A DNA stretch of 6,831 bases from Mailhella sp. (GCA_017940105.1 JAGAZG010000048.1:1-6831); one strand, 5' to 3'. Positions 1-6,516 are shown, numbered from the stretch's first letter. Notes: generated by a model from the letters alone, not told the origin. Numbers and translations: made by a program.

Positions 1-2179
1 CTTTCCCGACGGCATGACCTATGACCTTGCGTTCGACTCAACGCCCCCCATCATCGCCTCCATCGAAGAAGTGGTGAAGACCCTGGTCGAAGCCATCTTC
101 CTGGTCTTTCTGGTCATGTGGCTATTCCTGCAGAGCTTTCGCGCAACCATCATCCCGACCATCGCAGTCCCCGTAGTGCTCCTGGGCACACTGGGCATTC
201 TGCTCGCCTTCGGCTACAGCATCAACACGCTGACGCTGTTTGCCATGGTGCTGGCCATCGGCCTGCTGGTCGATGATGCCATCGTGGTCGTCGAAAACGT
301 GGAGCGCGTCATTCAGGAAGAACATCTCTCCCCCGTGGAAGCGACAGAAAAATCCATGGACCAGATCAGCTCTTCGCTGATCGGCATCGGCGTCGTGCTT
401 TCGGCCGTTTTCCTGCCCATGGCCTTCATGAGCGGATCCACCGGCGTTATTTACCGCCAGTTCTCGGTGACCATTGTTTCTTCCATGACACTGTCGGTCC
501 TTGTGGCACTCATACTCACGCCAGCGCTTTGCGCCAGCATGCTCAAGCCTCATACCCAGGGCGCGCAGCATGGCTTTTTCGGCTGGTTCAACCGCATGTT
601 CAGCAAAAACCAGATGCGCTATGCCTTTGGCGTTCACGCTCTTGCCAGGCGCGGTTTCCGCATGATGATCATTTATGGCGCACTCGTCTGCGCCCTGGGG
701 TTCGTCTATAAGCAGATACCGTCGTCATTTCTACCCACCGAAGACCAGGGTGCGGTCATCGTCATGGTTCAGATGCCGCCCAACACGACCCTGGCGCAAA
801 CAAAAAAGCAGTTCCGCGAAGTCGCTGATTTCGTATTTGAAACCGAAAGCGACATAGTGCAGTCTGTCATGTATGTGGCCGGCTACAGCATGGCCGGCGT
901 GGCTGAAAGCGCCGGCATGAGCTTTGTCAAGCTCAAAGACTACCAGTACCGCACCAAGCCCGGGCAGGATGCCGCATCAGTAGCTGCACGCATACGCCAG
1001 CACTTTGCCGGAGTTCTCGACGGCATGGTGATCGCCGCCATCCCTCCAGCGATCATATCCCTCGGCATGACCAACGGCTTCACCCTAGAGCTGCAGGACA
1101 GAAGCGGCGTCGGTCACGAAGCTCTGCGCGCCGCAGGCCAAAGGCTGCTGGGCGCAGCCTTTGCCCATCCGCTCATTGCCTATGCGCGCCCCACCGGCAT
1201 GGATGACATCACGCAGTTCAATATTCATCTCGACAACGCAAAGGCCACCAGCATGGGGCTTTCACTCGCTTCTGTGAACACAGACGCATCCATCATGCTT
1301 GGCGGTGCCTACGTCAATGACTTTGTGCACCATGAACGCGTGAAAAAGGTGTTCATCCAGGGCGACGCTGACGTGCGCCGCCATCCTGAAGACCTCAACC
1401 GAATACAGTTCAGAAACGTCTACGGCAAGATGGTGCCCTTCAATTCTGTGTTCTCTACAGACTGGTCTTATGGGCCCGCCGTTCTCGAACGCTATAATGC
1501 CATGCCCGCACTCGAATACCAGGGCGAACCCATACCCGGCATCGCTTCCGGCACCGCCATGGAGATCATGGAAGAAGAAGTCAGGAAGCTGGGCAAGGAT
1601 TTCGGTATGGAATGGACCGGCCTTTCCTACCAGGAAAGGCTTGCGGGCAACCAGACGACCATGTTGTACGCACTTTCCGTACTCGTCGTCTTTCTGGCTC
1701 TGGCAGCCCTGTACGAAAGCTGGTCCATCCCCTTTGCAGTGCTCATGGTCATCCCTCTGGGCATACTTGGCGCGACGTCCGGCACCTGGATCCGCGGGCT
1801 GACCAACGACGTTTACTTTCAGGTGGGCATCCTGGCTGTCATGGGCCTTTCTTCCAAAAACGCCATCCTTATCGTGGAATTTGCCCGCAACCTGCGTGCC
1901 GAAGGCAAGTCGCTCCTTGACGCCACCGTTGAGGCATGTCGCATCCGCCTTCGCCCCATTCTCATGACCTCCCTGGCTTTCGGCCTGGGCGTGCTCCCCA
2001 TGATGTCTGCCACTGGCGCAGGCTCTGCAAGCCAGCACGCCGTCGGCACCGCCGTCTTCTGGGGCACCGTTGTGGCGACGGTTCTGGGCATTTTCTTTAT
2101 CCCGACATTCTTTGTTGTCATCTGCTCTTTGACGGCATGGATAGGCAGACAACTGAAAAGAAAGCCAAGATATAATTGA
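1..2179 (+). CDS. RND multidrug efflux transporter, inner-membrane subunit (AcrB/MexB-like), 5'-truncated
   Basis: Proton-driven inner-membrane pump subunit of the hydrophobe/amphiphile efflux (HAE1) RND family, which works as a trimer with a periplasmic adaptor and an outer-membrane channel. The reading frame is open from base 2, so the start lies outside the window. By alignment from memory, the first visible residues match about residue 317 of E. coli AcrB (1049 aa), so roughly the N-terminal third is missing. Counting from the Met at base 14, the proton-relay residues are present: D87/D88 in 'GLLVDDAIVVVEN' (AcrB D407/D408), K615 in 'GLSSKNAILIVEF' (K940), R645 (R971) and T652 (T978). The periplasmic porter domain runs from about 235 to 555, and the second TM bundle starts near 'NQTTMLYALSVLVVF'. 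The C-terminus is short and basic. The switch loop near 290-295 reads GYSMAG rather than AcrB's GFGFAG. Family call is very secure; substrates cannot be read from sequence. The adaptor gene is presumably upstream. Confidence 0.97.
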   Translation, partial: FPDGMTYDLAFDSTPPIIASIEEVVKTLVEAIFLVFLVMWLFLQSFRATIIPTIAVPVVLLGTLGILLAFGYSINTLTLFAMVLAIGLLVDDAIVVVENVERVIQEEHLSPVEATEKSMDQISSSLIGIGVVLSAVFLPMAFMSGSTGVIYRQFSVTIVSSMTLSVLVALILTPALCASMLKPHTQGAQHGFFGWFNRMFSKNQMRYAFGVHALARRGFRMMIIYGALVCALGFVYKQIPSSFLPTEDQGAVIVMVQMPPNTTLAQTKKQFREVADFVFETESDIVQSVMYVAGYSMAGVAESAGMSFVKLKDYQYRTKPGQDAASVAARIRQHFAGVLDGMVIAAIPPAIISLGMTNGFTLELQDRSGVGHEALRAAGQRLLGAAFAHPLIAYARPTGMDDITQFNIHLDNAKATSMGLSLASVNTDASIMLGGAYVNDFVHHERVKKVFIQGDADVRRHPEDLNRIQFRNVYGKMVPFNSVFSTDWSYGPAVLERYNAMPALEYQGEPIPGIASGTAMEIMEEEVRKLGKDFGMEWTGLSYQERLAGNQTTMLYALSVLVVFLALAALYESWSIPFAVLMVIPLGILGATSGTWIRGLTNDVYFQVGILAVMGLSSKNAILIVEFARNLRAEGKSLLDATVEACRIRLRPILMTSLAFGLGVLPMMSATGAGSASQHAVGTAVFWGTVVATVLGIFFIPTFFVVICSLTAWIGRQLKRKPRYN

Positions 2180-2207
2180 TTGATGACCGCATAGTCCGGT
2201 AATGCTG

Positions 2208-2240
2208 CGCCCCGGCCGCCTGTGACGGCCGGGGCGTTTC
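2208..2240 (+). terminator. Intrinsic terminator after the RND gene
   Basis: A perfect 11-bp GC-rich inverted repeat (2208-2218 with 2226-2236) has a 7-nt loop and is followed on the plus strand by TTTC. It lies 29 nt after the RND stop codon. The T tract is short, so efficiency is uncertain. On the minus strand the hairpin is followed by CAGCATTAC without a T run. It therefore best serves the plus-strand gene, though it may also slow polymerase arriving from the convergent response-regulator gene. Confidence 0.8.
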
Positions 2241-2261
2241 ATGTCTGCAGAGCTATACAGG

Positions 2262-2972
2262 TCAGGAATTTTCATTCCATTCTTCAAGCCGAAAACCCAT
2301 GTGCGGCACCGTGGTAAGTATAGGCCTGCCCGCATTGGCAAGCGCGCGGCGCAGCATATGGATATGCACCCGCAACGAATCGCTTTCCGGTGGTGCATCG
2401 CCATACAGCTCATGTTCAAGCTCTTCCCTTGAAACGACGCCAGGAGCTGAACGCATGAGCCTGGCGAGTATTGAAAATACTTTGGGGCGCAGGGAAAGAT
2501 TTTGGCCAAGGCAAAGCGCCGTATGCCTCTGAGGATCAAGCACTATGCCTGACCAGCGGAGCACTCTGGTCGCCTGCCAGGCGCGGGAGCGCCGTACAAG
2601 AGCACGTATCCTTGCTTCAAGCTCAAGCATCACAAAAGGCTTTGTGACAAAATCATCAGCCCCCCAGTTCAGGCAAAGTACCCGGTTTTCCATGGATGAA
2701 CTGTCTGTAAGCATGATGATGGGCACGTCGCTGCCAGCCTCTTCACGCAGTTTTCTGCAAAGCGACAAGCCATCCAGCCCCGGAAGCAGCACGTCAATGA
2801 CAATTACGTCATACCCCCCGCCGGAAGCCTGATGCCATCCTGCTATTCCTGTTGAGGCAGAATCCAGGTCGTAGCCCAGCTGCTCCAGATAAGCGTACAT
2901 TTCCGCCAGCATCTTGTCATCGCTTTCTGCAATGAGCAGACGGATGGTCTTTTGCTTTACGTCCATATTCAT
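2262..2972 (-). CDS. Orphan OmpR/PhoB-family response regulator
   Basis: Two-domain DNA-binding response regulator of 236 aa, the usual family length. The receiver domain (about 10-125) has the phosphoacceptor D60 in 'YDVIVIDVLLPGLDG', T89, and K111 in 'DDFVTKPF'. The C-terminal winged helix (about 138-231) contains 'LSLRPKVFSIL', 'VVSREEL', the recognition-helix region near 'DSLRVHIHMLRRAL', and the wing 'ILTTVPHMGFRLEE'. The Mg-binding acidic pair after strand beta1 looks altered: the motif is A-E16-S17-D18-D19, with serine at the position that is normally the second acid (PhoB D10, CheY D13), unless D18 compensates. No histidine kinase is in the window, so its partner is unknown. The start at 2972 is supported by AGGGGAAG 4 nt upstream. 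An in-frame ATG two codons later is an alternative. It converges on the RND pump gene and may or may not regulate it. Class call very secure; regulon unknown. Confidence 0.95.
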   Translation of the reverse strand: MNMDVKQKTIRLLIAESDDKMLAEMYAYLEQLGYDLDSASTGIAGWHQASGGGYDVIVIDVLLPGLDGLSLCRKLREEAGSDVPIIMLTDSSSMENRVLCLNWGADDFVTKPFVMLELEARIRALVRRSRAWQATRVLRWSGIVLDPQRHTALCLGQNLSLRPKVFSILARLMRSAPGVVSREELEHELYGDAPPESDSLRVHIHMLRRALANAGRPILTTVPHMGFRLEEWNENS

Positions 2973-3054
2973 TGAGCTTCCCCTGTGAACACCTTGCGGG
3001 GCAGGCCGTCCTCAGCTGGATGCGCCAACGCAGGATAACTTTGCAGATTGCGCT

Positions 3055-3076
3055 GCATGATTGCATCGGCATGATT
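3055..3076. repeat. Short tandem direct repeats upstream of the response-regulator gene
   Basis: GCATGATT occurs at 3055-3062 and again at 3069-3076, 14 nt apart start to start, with a related GCAGATTG at 3043-3050. They sit in the 117-nt gap between the unknown gene and the response regulator. OmpR-type regulators bind tandem direct repeats, so an autoregulatory site is possible. The 14-nt period does not match the usual 10-11 nt, and 8-mers repeat by chance, so this is weak. I saw no convincing promoter or terminator in the gap. Confidence 0.3.
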
Positions 3077-3089
3077 AAAGCATTGCGGC

Positions 3090-3581
3090 TTATTCCAAGG
3101 CAAAGTCATACTGCTCAAGCTTATCCATGACGGCAGACAGAATCATGGCCATAACGCCCGAAACCATGGCGGCAGCATGACCTGGAACTTCCCTTATGTC
3201 CTTTCCCAAAAGCCTGCGAAAAAAAACAGCCGGACATTCCTGCGTCTGCGTGCGGACCATGGGTTCCGCATAAGCGCTGAATGCCCCGTCGACAAAGTCT
3301 TTGCCCTCGTTGCTGCTGTATCCCAGTGAGCGCAGCATTATTTGCGTGACGCGCAGATATTCCAGGACGACAACGTTGGGCGCCTGCACCATAAGCGCAT
3401 ACAGTACAGCAGCATGAACATAAGCCCGCCATTCCAAAAGCAAATGTTCGCGGTTTTCTTTTGTGTCTGCCGGCAATCCTGCCTGTCTGGCAAGAGAAAG
3501 CACGCCCTGCTCCCCTGTATTCAGTTCAAAAAGCATGCGGGCCGCATCAACAGCTTCCGCAAGAGAAAGTCTGCGCCTCAT
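3090..3581 (-). CDS. Unrecognised helical protein of 163 aa
   Basis: I do not recognise this protein. It is 163 aa from the chosen start 'MRRRLSLAEA'. The sequence looks almost wholly alpha-helical and soluble, with a basic N-terminus, a hydrophobic helix near 53-66 ('AYVHAAVLYALMVQ'), a second near 70-86, and an Ala/Met-rich helix near 136-153 ('AAAMVSGVMAMILSAVMDKL'). There is one cysteine (C116), no signal peptide and no obvious catalytic motif. An in-frame ATG at 3653 would give 187 aa. I prefer 3581 because AGGAG lies upstream (3593-3597, spacing 11 nt, slightly long), while 3653 has no ribosome site and would leave only 18 nt after the preceding gene. It lies 90 nt after the DsbA-like gene and 117 nt before the response-regulator gene on the same strand, so the three may be co-transcribed. 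It is probably real given its length and typical composition, but function is unknown. Confidence 0.75.
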   Translation of the reverse strand: MRRRLSLAEAVDAARMLFELNTGEQGVLSLARQAGLPADTKENREHLLLEWRAYVHAAVLYALMVQAPNVVVLEYLRVTQIMLRSLGYSSNEGKDFVDGAFSAYAEPMVRTQTQECPAVFFRRLLGKDIREVPGHAAAMVSGVMAMILSAVMDKLEQYDFALE

Positions 3582-3671
3582 ATTAAATTTCTCTCCTGAA
3601 CAGGTCAATATGGAAAGCTCCGTCGTTTTGCAGCAGCTCTGATGCAGATACATGCGGCAGCATGAAGTTCA

Positions 3672-4364
3672 TCAATGGCATACGCCGTCCAAACCGCAGG
3701 CATGCGCGGATTCAACTTTCTGCCCTGCATCGGGCAAGCCTTGCAGCACGCCAAGAACTGACGGAACGACTTTTTCAAAAGGTCCATAGCCCCTGGCAAC
3801 GGCGGAAAGAGAGCCGTTTTCTAACTGCACAAACAAGGTTGGATAGACGACAAAATCTCCAAGGTATTCTTCGGCCTTGGCGAGTTCCTGCCGTGCGCCG
3901 CAGCGCATCTCACCTGAAGCCAGAGCATCAGCCAGGGCATTGGACTCAACTCCCCACCGCATTGCCAAAGCAGCCTGCACATTAAAGTCCAGCACATCTT
4001 GTCCGCGCAGGTAAAAGGCTTCCTGAAAAGATTCAAGCTGCTCCAGCTCATGCCCAGGGGCGAGCTTTTTCAGGGCATGCAGAAGCAGGCAGGAACGCGA
4101 TGAATCCATAAGCACGCTGTGTTCTTTGCTTAAAAGGCGAAAAAAAGCGTCACCGATTTCCCTGCCCGTCGTATCAGACAATCGCCTGAAAAAAGCACGC
4201 AAGCGAGGTGTTCCCATGCCTGACGTCTGCAATGGTTCATCTACAAGATTGCCGCACATCACGCTGACGCCAAGTCCAAATCGTTCCTGCAGTTTACGGA
4301 GCACCGGTGCAAACCCAAAACACCAGGGACAAAAAATATCAGACACATACACGAAGTTAACCAT
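3672..4364 (-). CDS. Cytoplasmic DsbA-family thiol oxidoreductase (FrnE-like)
   Basis: Thioredoxin-fold oxidoreductase of the DsbA family (230 aa), likely acting on disulfides or thiols in the cytoplasm, since no signal peptide precedes the active site. The first strand leads straight into C12-P-W-C15 in 'YVSDIFCPWCFGF'. The helical insert spans about 45-165 and includes 'AFYLRGQDVLDFNV', and the cis-proline is P175 in 'VVYPTLFVQ'. Further cysteines are C37, C92, C155, C223 and C229. The last two, in the tail 'HACGLDGVCH', could be a second redox pair or metal site. The start is forced: an in-frame TGA lies at 4371-4373, two codons upstream, and the CPWC begins at residue 12. There is no Shine-Dalgarno sequence before this ATG. 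It is divergent from the Nif3 gene and 90 nt upstream of the unknown helical gene. FrnE-like is the best match by recognition; an HCCA isomerase-type glutathione enzyme is less likely because those generally lack the CXXC pair. Substrate unknown. Confidence 0.9.
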   Translation of the reverse strand: MVNFVYVSDIFCPWCFGFAPVLRKLQERFGLGVSVMCGNLVDEPLQTSGMGTPRLRAFFRRLSDTTGREIGDAFFRLLSKEHSVLMDSSRSCLLLHALKKLAPGHELEQLESFQEAFYLRGQDVLDFNVQAALAMRWGVESNALADALASGEMRCGARQELAKAEEYLGDFVVYPTLFVQLENGSLSAVARGYGPFEKVVPSVLGVLQGLPDAGQKVESAHACGLDGVCH

Positions 4365-4387
4365 GTCTGTTCATACCGCAAACAGAC
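4365..4387 (-). promoter_or_regulatory. Hairpin abutting the DsbA-like start codon
   Basis: A 7-bp inverted repeat, GTCTGTT at 4365-4371 and AACAGAC at 4381-4387 with a 9-nt loop, ends immediately before the minus-strand ATG at 4364. In RNA it would occupy the region where a ribosome-binding site is expected. The same stretch holds promoter-like boxes on the minus strand: TTGGAA at 4398-4393 and TATGAA at 4375-4370, with a 17-nt spacer. The site could be a protein operator, a translation-control hairpin, or chance. Symmetry is seen; role is inferred. Confidence 0.35.
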
Positions 4388-4459
4388 CTGGATTCCAAGA
4401 GAAAATGCCATTATGCTGCTCCCCGGCCATGCATGCCCGCATAAGCCTCGTTCATATTC

Positions 4460-4488
4460 TTGACGACATGAATATTATTACGTATAAA
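4460..4488 (+). promoter_or_regulatory. Sigma70-type promoter for the Nif3 operon
   Basis: TTGACG (4460-4465) and TATAAA (4483-4488) are separated by exactly 17 nt in a markedly AT-rich patch within an otherwise GC-rich region. Transcription would begin near 4495, giving a leader of about 28 nt before the ATG at 4523. The -35 box lies between the half-sites of an inverted repeat, ATATTC (4454-4459) and GAATAT (4470-4475), which could be an operator. The match is 5 of 6 at each box, and the position relative to the gene is good. Confidence 0.75.
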
Positions 4489-4522
4489 TATAAATTCCGC
4501 AGATATTATCGCAGGCAAAAGT

Positions 4523-5392
4523 ATGCAGCAGCAAACCGTCATTGACATAATAGAACAGACAGCCCCCCTTTCGCTGATGGCTGACTGGGATCATTCAGGC
4601 ATACAGGTCGCCTCTTCCCGGAAGGATATAAGACGGCTTGCCGTATGCCTCGATCCTCTGCCCGAGCAGATTGCGCTGGCTGTCCAATCCGGCGCGGACA
4701 TGGTTTTGAGCCATCACCCGCTGGCCATGCACGCACAGTGGACAGATTCTCTCAATACCTTCACTGATGCGCTGCGGTTGCTTTACGCGCACGACATTCC
4801 CCTTTATGCAAGCCATACCACACTGGACGCAAACCCCCTTGGCCCATCGGCCTGGCTGCCTGACGAACTTGGGCTTACCGAACGCCTTCTCCTTGAAAAA
4901 ACAGGTTTTTTTGCATCCAATGAAAGGAACATTGAAGGTGGTTTCGGCTGCGTTGGAAACCTGCCGCAGCAAACGCCCTTTGCCGCGCTGCTGCATATGC
5001 TGGACAAGCTGTTGCCTGGCAGCATCATGCGCACAACCGCCAGGCTTGCAGGACGCGTTCCGGATGCAGTGAGCAGGGTTGCCGTTTGCACAGGATCCGG
5101 CGCAAGCCTCACGGACGAGGCTGCAGCTGCCGGCGCCGAACTTTACATTACTGGGGATGTCAAATATCATGATGCGCTTTTGCTGCTTGCCCGCAACAGT
5201 AAAGGCTGTTCCAACCATTGCTCCATGGCCATCCTGGATGTGGGGCATTTTTCGCTTGAAGAAGAAATGATGCGTCGCTTTGCCCTGTTGCTCAAGACAA
5301 GACTTTGCGAAACAGACGTCATCTTTCTGCCTGGAAGGGATCCCTTCCAGCATGTCACCTTTCTTTCTGAAGAACCGGAGATACTGTCGTGA
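4523..5392 (+). CDS. Nif3-like dinuclear metal centre protein (YbgI family)
   Basis: Member of the widespread NIF3/YbgI family, toroidal hexamers with a two-metal centre. Members are often annotated 'GTP cyclohydrolase 1 type 2 homolog', but the physiological role is unsettled. At 289 aa it is close to the short bacterial form and lacks the PII-like insert of the long (~370 aa) members. Family signatures are 'DWDHSGIQVA' (21-30), 'LSHHPLAM' with metal ligands H64/H65, 'SHTTLDANPLG' with H98 and D102, 'GDVKYHDA' (211-218), and 'LDVGHFSLEEE' with H242 and E246. All five ligands expected from E. coli YbgI (two His, Asp, His, Glu) are present, so it should bind metal. The ATG at 4523 follows AGG at 4513-4515 and a leader from the promoter at 4460-4488. 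Its stop overlaps the next gene's GTG by 4 nt, implying translational coupling. Family very secure; substrate unknown. Confidence 0.95.
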   Translation: MQQQTVIDIIEQTAPLSLMADWDHSGIQVASSRKDIRRLAVCLDPLPEQIALAVQSGADMVLSHHPLAMHAQWTDSLNTFTDALRLLYAHDIPLYASHTTLDANPLGPSAWLPDELGLTERLLLEKTGFFASNERNIEGGFGCVGNLPQQTPFAALLHMLDKLLPGSIMRTTARLAGRVPDAVSRVAVCTGSGASLTDEAAAAGAELYITGDVKYHDALLLLARNSKGCSNHCSMAILDVGHFSLEEEMMRRFALLLKTRLCETDVIFLPGRDPFQHVTFLSEEPEILS

Positions 5393-6144
5393 GCCTCTAC
5401 ATCAACCAGATCCGCCAGCTTGCCGCTCTCCAGCGCGTCGATGACGGCATACATGCCGTACAGCTGGAACTTGAAGCCGCCCCAAGGGAAGTGCAGGAAC
5501 TTGAAAAGAGCTTTGCAGCCCAGGATTCGCAGCGCAGCTGGATTCAAGACAAGATCAAGCATCTGCAAGACCAGCAGCGCCGCCTCAACTATGACATCAA
5601 AGATGAAGAAGCGCGTCTTTCCAGCAGCAGGAACAAACTGATGCAGGTGGAGAACGACCAGGAATACCAGGCGGTGATGCGTGAAATCGACATTATGAAA
5701 CGCCAGAACCAGACCAGGGAAGAAGAGCTTACCGCCCTGCGTGAAGAGCTGGCCAAGCAGGAAGAAAACCTTAAAAGCCAGGAAACTTCCTGGGAAGCAT
5801 CTAAAAACGAGCTCGAAATGCAAAAGAGCGGGCTTCAGAAACGTCTGGACGCCTGCAAGGAAAAACTGGCCGGACTCGAGGCACAGCGCAGAGACGTTGG
5901 CGGATCCATTGAACCGCCCATCCTTAAACGCTATGAATTTATCCGGGATCGCCTCCGCCACCCCGTCATAGTTCCCGTTGACGACGGCATTTGTTCAGGT
6001 TGCCATATGATGCTTCCGCCGCAGACTTTTGTGGAATTGCAGCGAGGTTCCAGCATTCTCAGCTGTCCAAGCTGCCAGCGACTGATTTTCTGGAGCGCCA
6101 ATATTCCTGAAGAAGCAGCCCCGCAGTCAGCCGAACAAAAATGA
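5389..6144 (+). CDS. Coiled-coil C4 zinc-ribbon protein (COG1579 / HP0958-CT398 type)
   Basis: Protein of 251 aa with a long charged coiled-coil hairpin (about 5-168, rich in Glu, Gln, Lys and Arg) and a C-terminal zinc ribbon with C202-x2-C205 and C226-x2-C229 in 'CSGCHMML' and 'CPSCQRLIFW'. The family hallmark 'EYQAVMREI' (92-100) sits between the helices. Known relatives are Helicobacter HP0958/FlgZ, which supports flagellar biogenesis, RpoN stability and flaA mRNA handling, and Chlamydia CT398/CdsZ, which contacts sigma54 and secretion components. A role as a sigma54- or RNA-linked adaptor here is inference. The start is GTG at 5389, inside the Nif3 stop (GTGA overlap), with GGAG at 5377-5380 eight nt upstream, so the two genes are coupled. 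The stop lies only about 12 nt before rnpB. Family call secure; precise job not established. Confidence 0.93.
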   Translation: MSLYINQIRQLAALQRVDDGIHAVQLELEAAPREVQELEKSFAAQDSQRSWIQDKIKHLQDQQRRLNYDIKDEEARLSSSRNKLMQVENDQEYQAVMREIDIMKRQNQTREEELTALREELAKQEENLKSQETSWEASKNELEMQKSGLQKRLDACKEKLAGLEAQRRDVGGSIEPPILKRYEFIRDRLRHPVIVPVDDGICSGCHMMLPPQTFVELQRGSSILSCPSCQRLIFWSANIPEEAAPQSAEQK

Positions 6145-6156
6145 GTTTTACTTTCC

Positions 6157-6510
6157 GGAGTCGGACGGGCTGTCGCTGCGCGCCTCTGGCGCGGGGAGGA
6201 AAGTCCGGGCTTCACAGGGCAGGATGCTGGCTAACGGCCAGAGCGGGCGACCGCTGGCAAGCGCAACAGAAAGCAGACCGCCATCGTTCAGGGTGGCAAG
6301 GGTGAAACGGCGAGGTAAGAGCTCACCGGCCGTCATGGCGACATGGCGGGCCAGGCAAGCCCCATCCGAAGCAAGACCAAATAGGGAAACCGGCCGGCCC
6401 GGCCCATGGTTTCCGGGTAGGTTGCTGGAGGGCGCAGGCAACTGCGCTCCTAGAGGAATGACAGCCGCCGCCTCATGGCGGCACAAAACCCGGCTTACAG
6501 TCTGACTCCC
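6157..6510 (+). ncRNA. rnpB: RNase P RNA (type A)
   Basis: Catalytic RNA of RNase P, which removes 5' leaders from pre-tRNAs. The conserved elements appear in order: GAGGAAAGTCCGGGC (6196-6210), ACAGAAAGCAGACCGCC (6266-6282), GGTAAGAGCTCACCGG (6314-6329), the AGGTTGCTGGAGG region (about 6419-6431), GAGGAATGACAGCCGCC (about 6453-6469), and ACAAAACCCGGCTTAC near 6483-6498. The terminal helix P1 forms from 6157-6166 and 6500-6509, ten pairs including one G-U, and fixes the ends to within a few bases. The bases 5' of P1 (6145-6156) leave almost no space after the zinc-ribbon gene, and I see no good promoter immediately upstream. The RNA may be processed from the operon transcript or use a weak promoter inside the preceding gene. 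A terminator follows at 6517-6546. Confidence 0.97.
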
Positions 6511-6516
6511 AAATGT

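Noticed and set aside
122..637. Antisense open frame of 171 codons rich in His and Asp
   Set aside because: It is a shadow of conserved transmembrane segments of the RND gene; the composition is the mirror of hydrophobic codons.
1262..2539. Antisense open frame of 425 codons on the minus strand
   Set aside because: It spans the RND C-terminus, the terminator and the end of the response regulator. Its translation lacks domain sense (Cys/His/Gly-rich low-order sequence), and it is a by-product of codon bias on the other strand.
3580..3608. Promoter-like TTGACC-N17-TAATAT on the minus strand
   Set aside because: The -10 box overlaps the chosen start codon, so transcription would begin inside the gene with no ribosome site before the next Met. 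It is possibly an internal promoter for downstream genes but more likely chance.
3582..3653. Longer 187-aa version of the unknown helical protein
   Set aside because: The upstream ATG lacks a ribosome site and the extra 24 residues look like translated leader; the AGGAG lies before 3581.
4595..5353. Antisense open frame of 252 codons
   Set aside because: It lies wholly within the well-supported Nif3 gene and shows no recognisable motifs.
5167..5961. Antisense open frame of 264 codons
   Set aside because: It is opposite the Nif3 and zinc-ribbon genes, both strongly supported; the Phe/Leu-rich translation mirrors the Glu/Lys/Gln coiled coil.
6148..6505. Open frames on both strands across 6148-6505
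   Set aside because: This is the RNase P RNA; conserved elements and the P1 helix explain the sequence.
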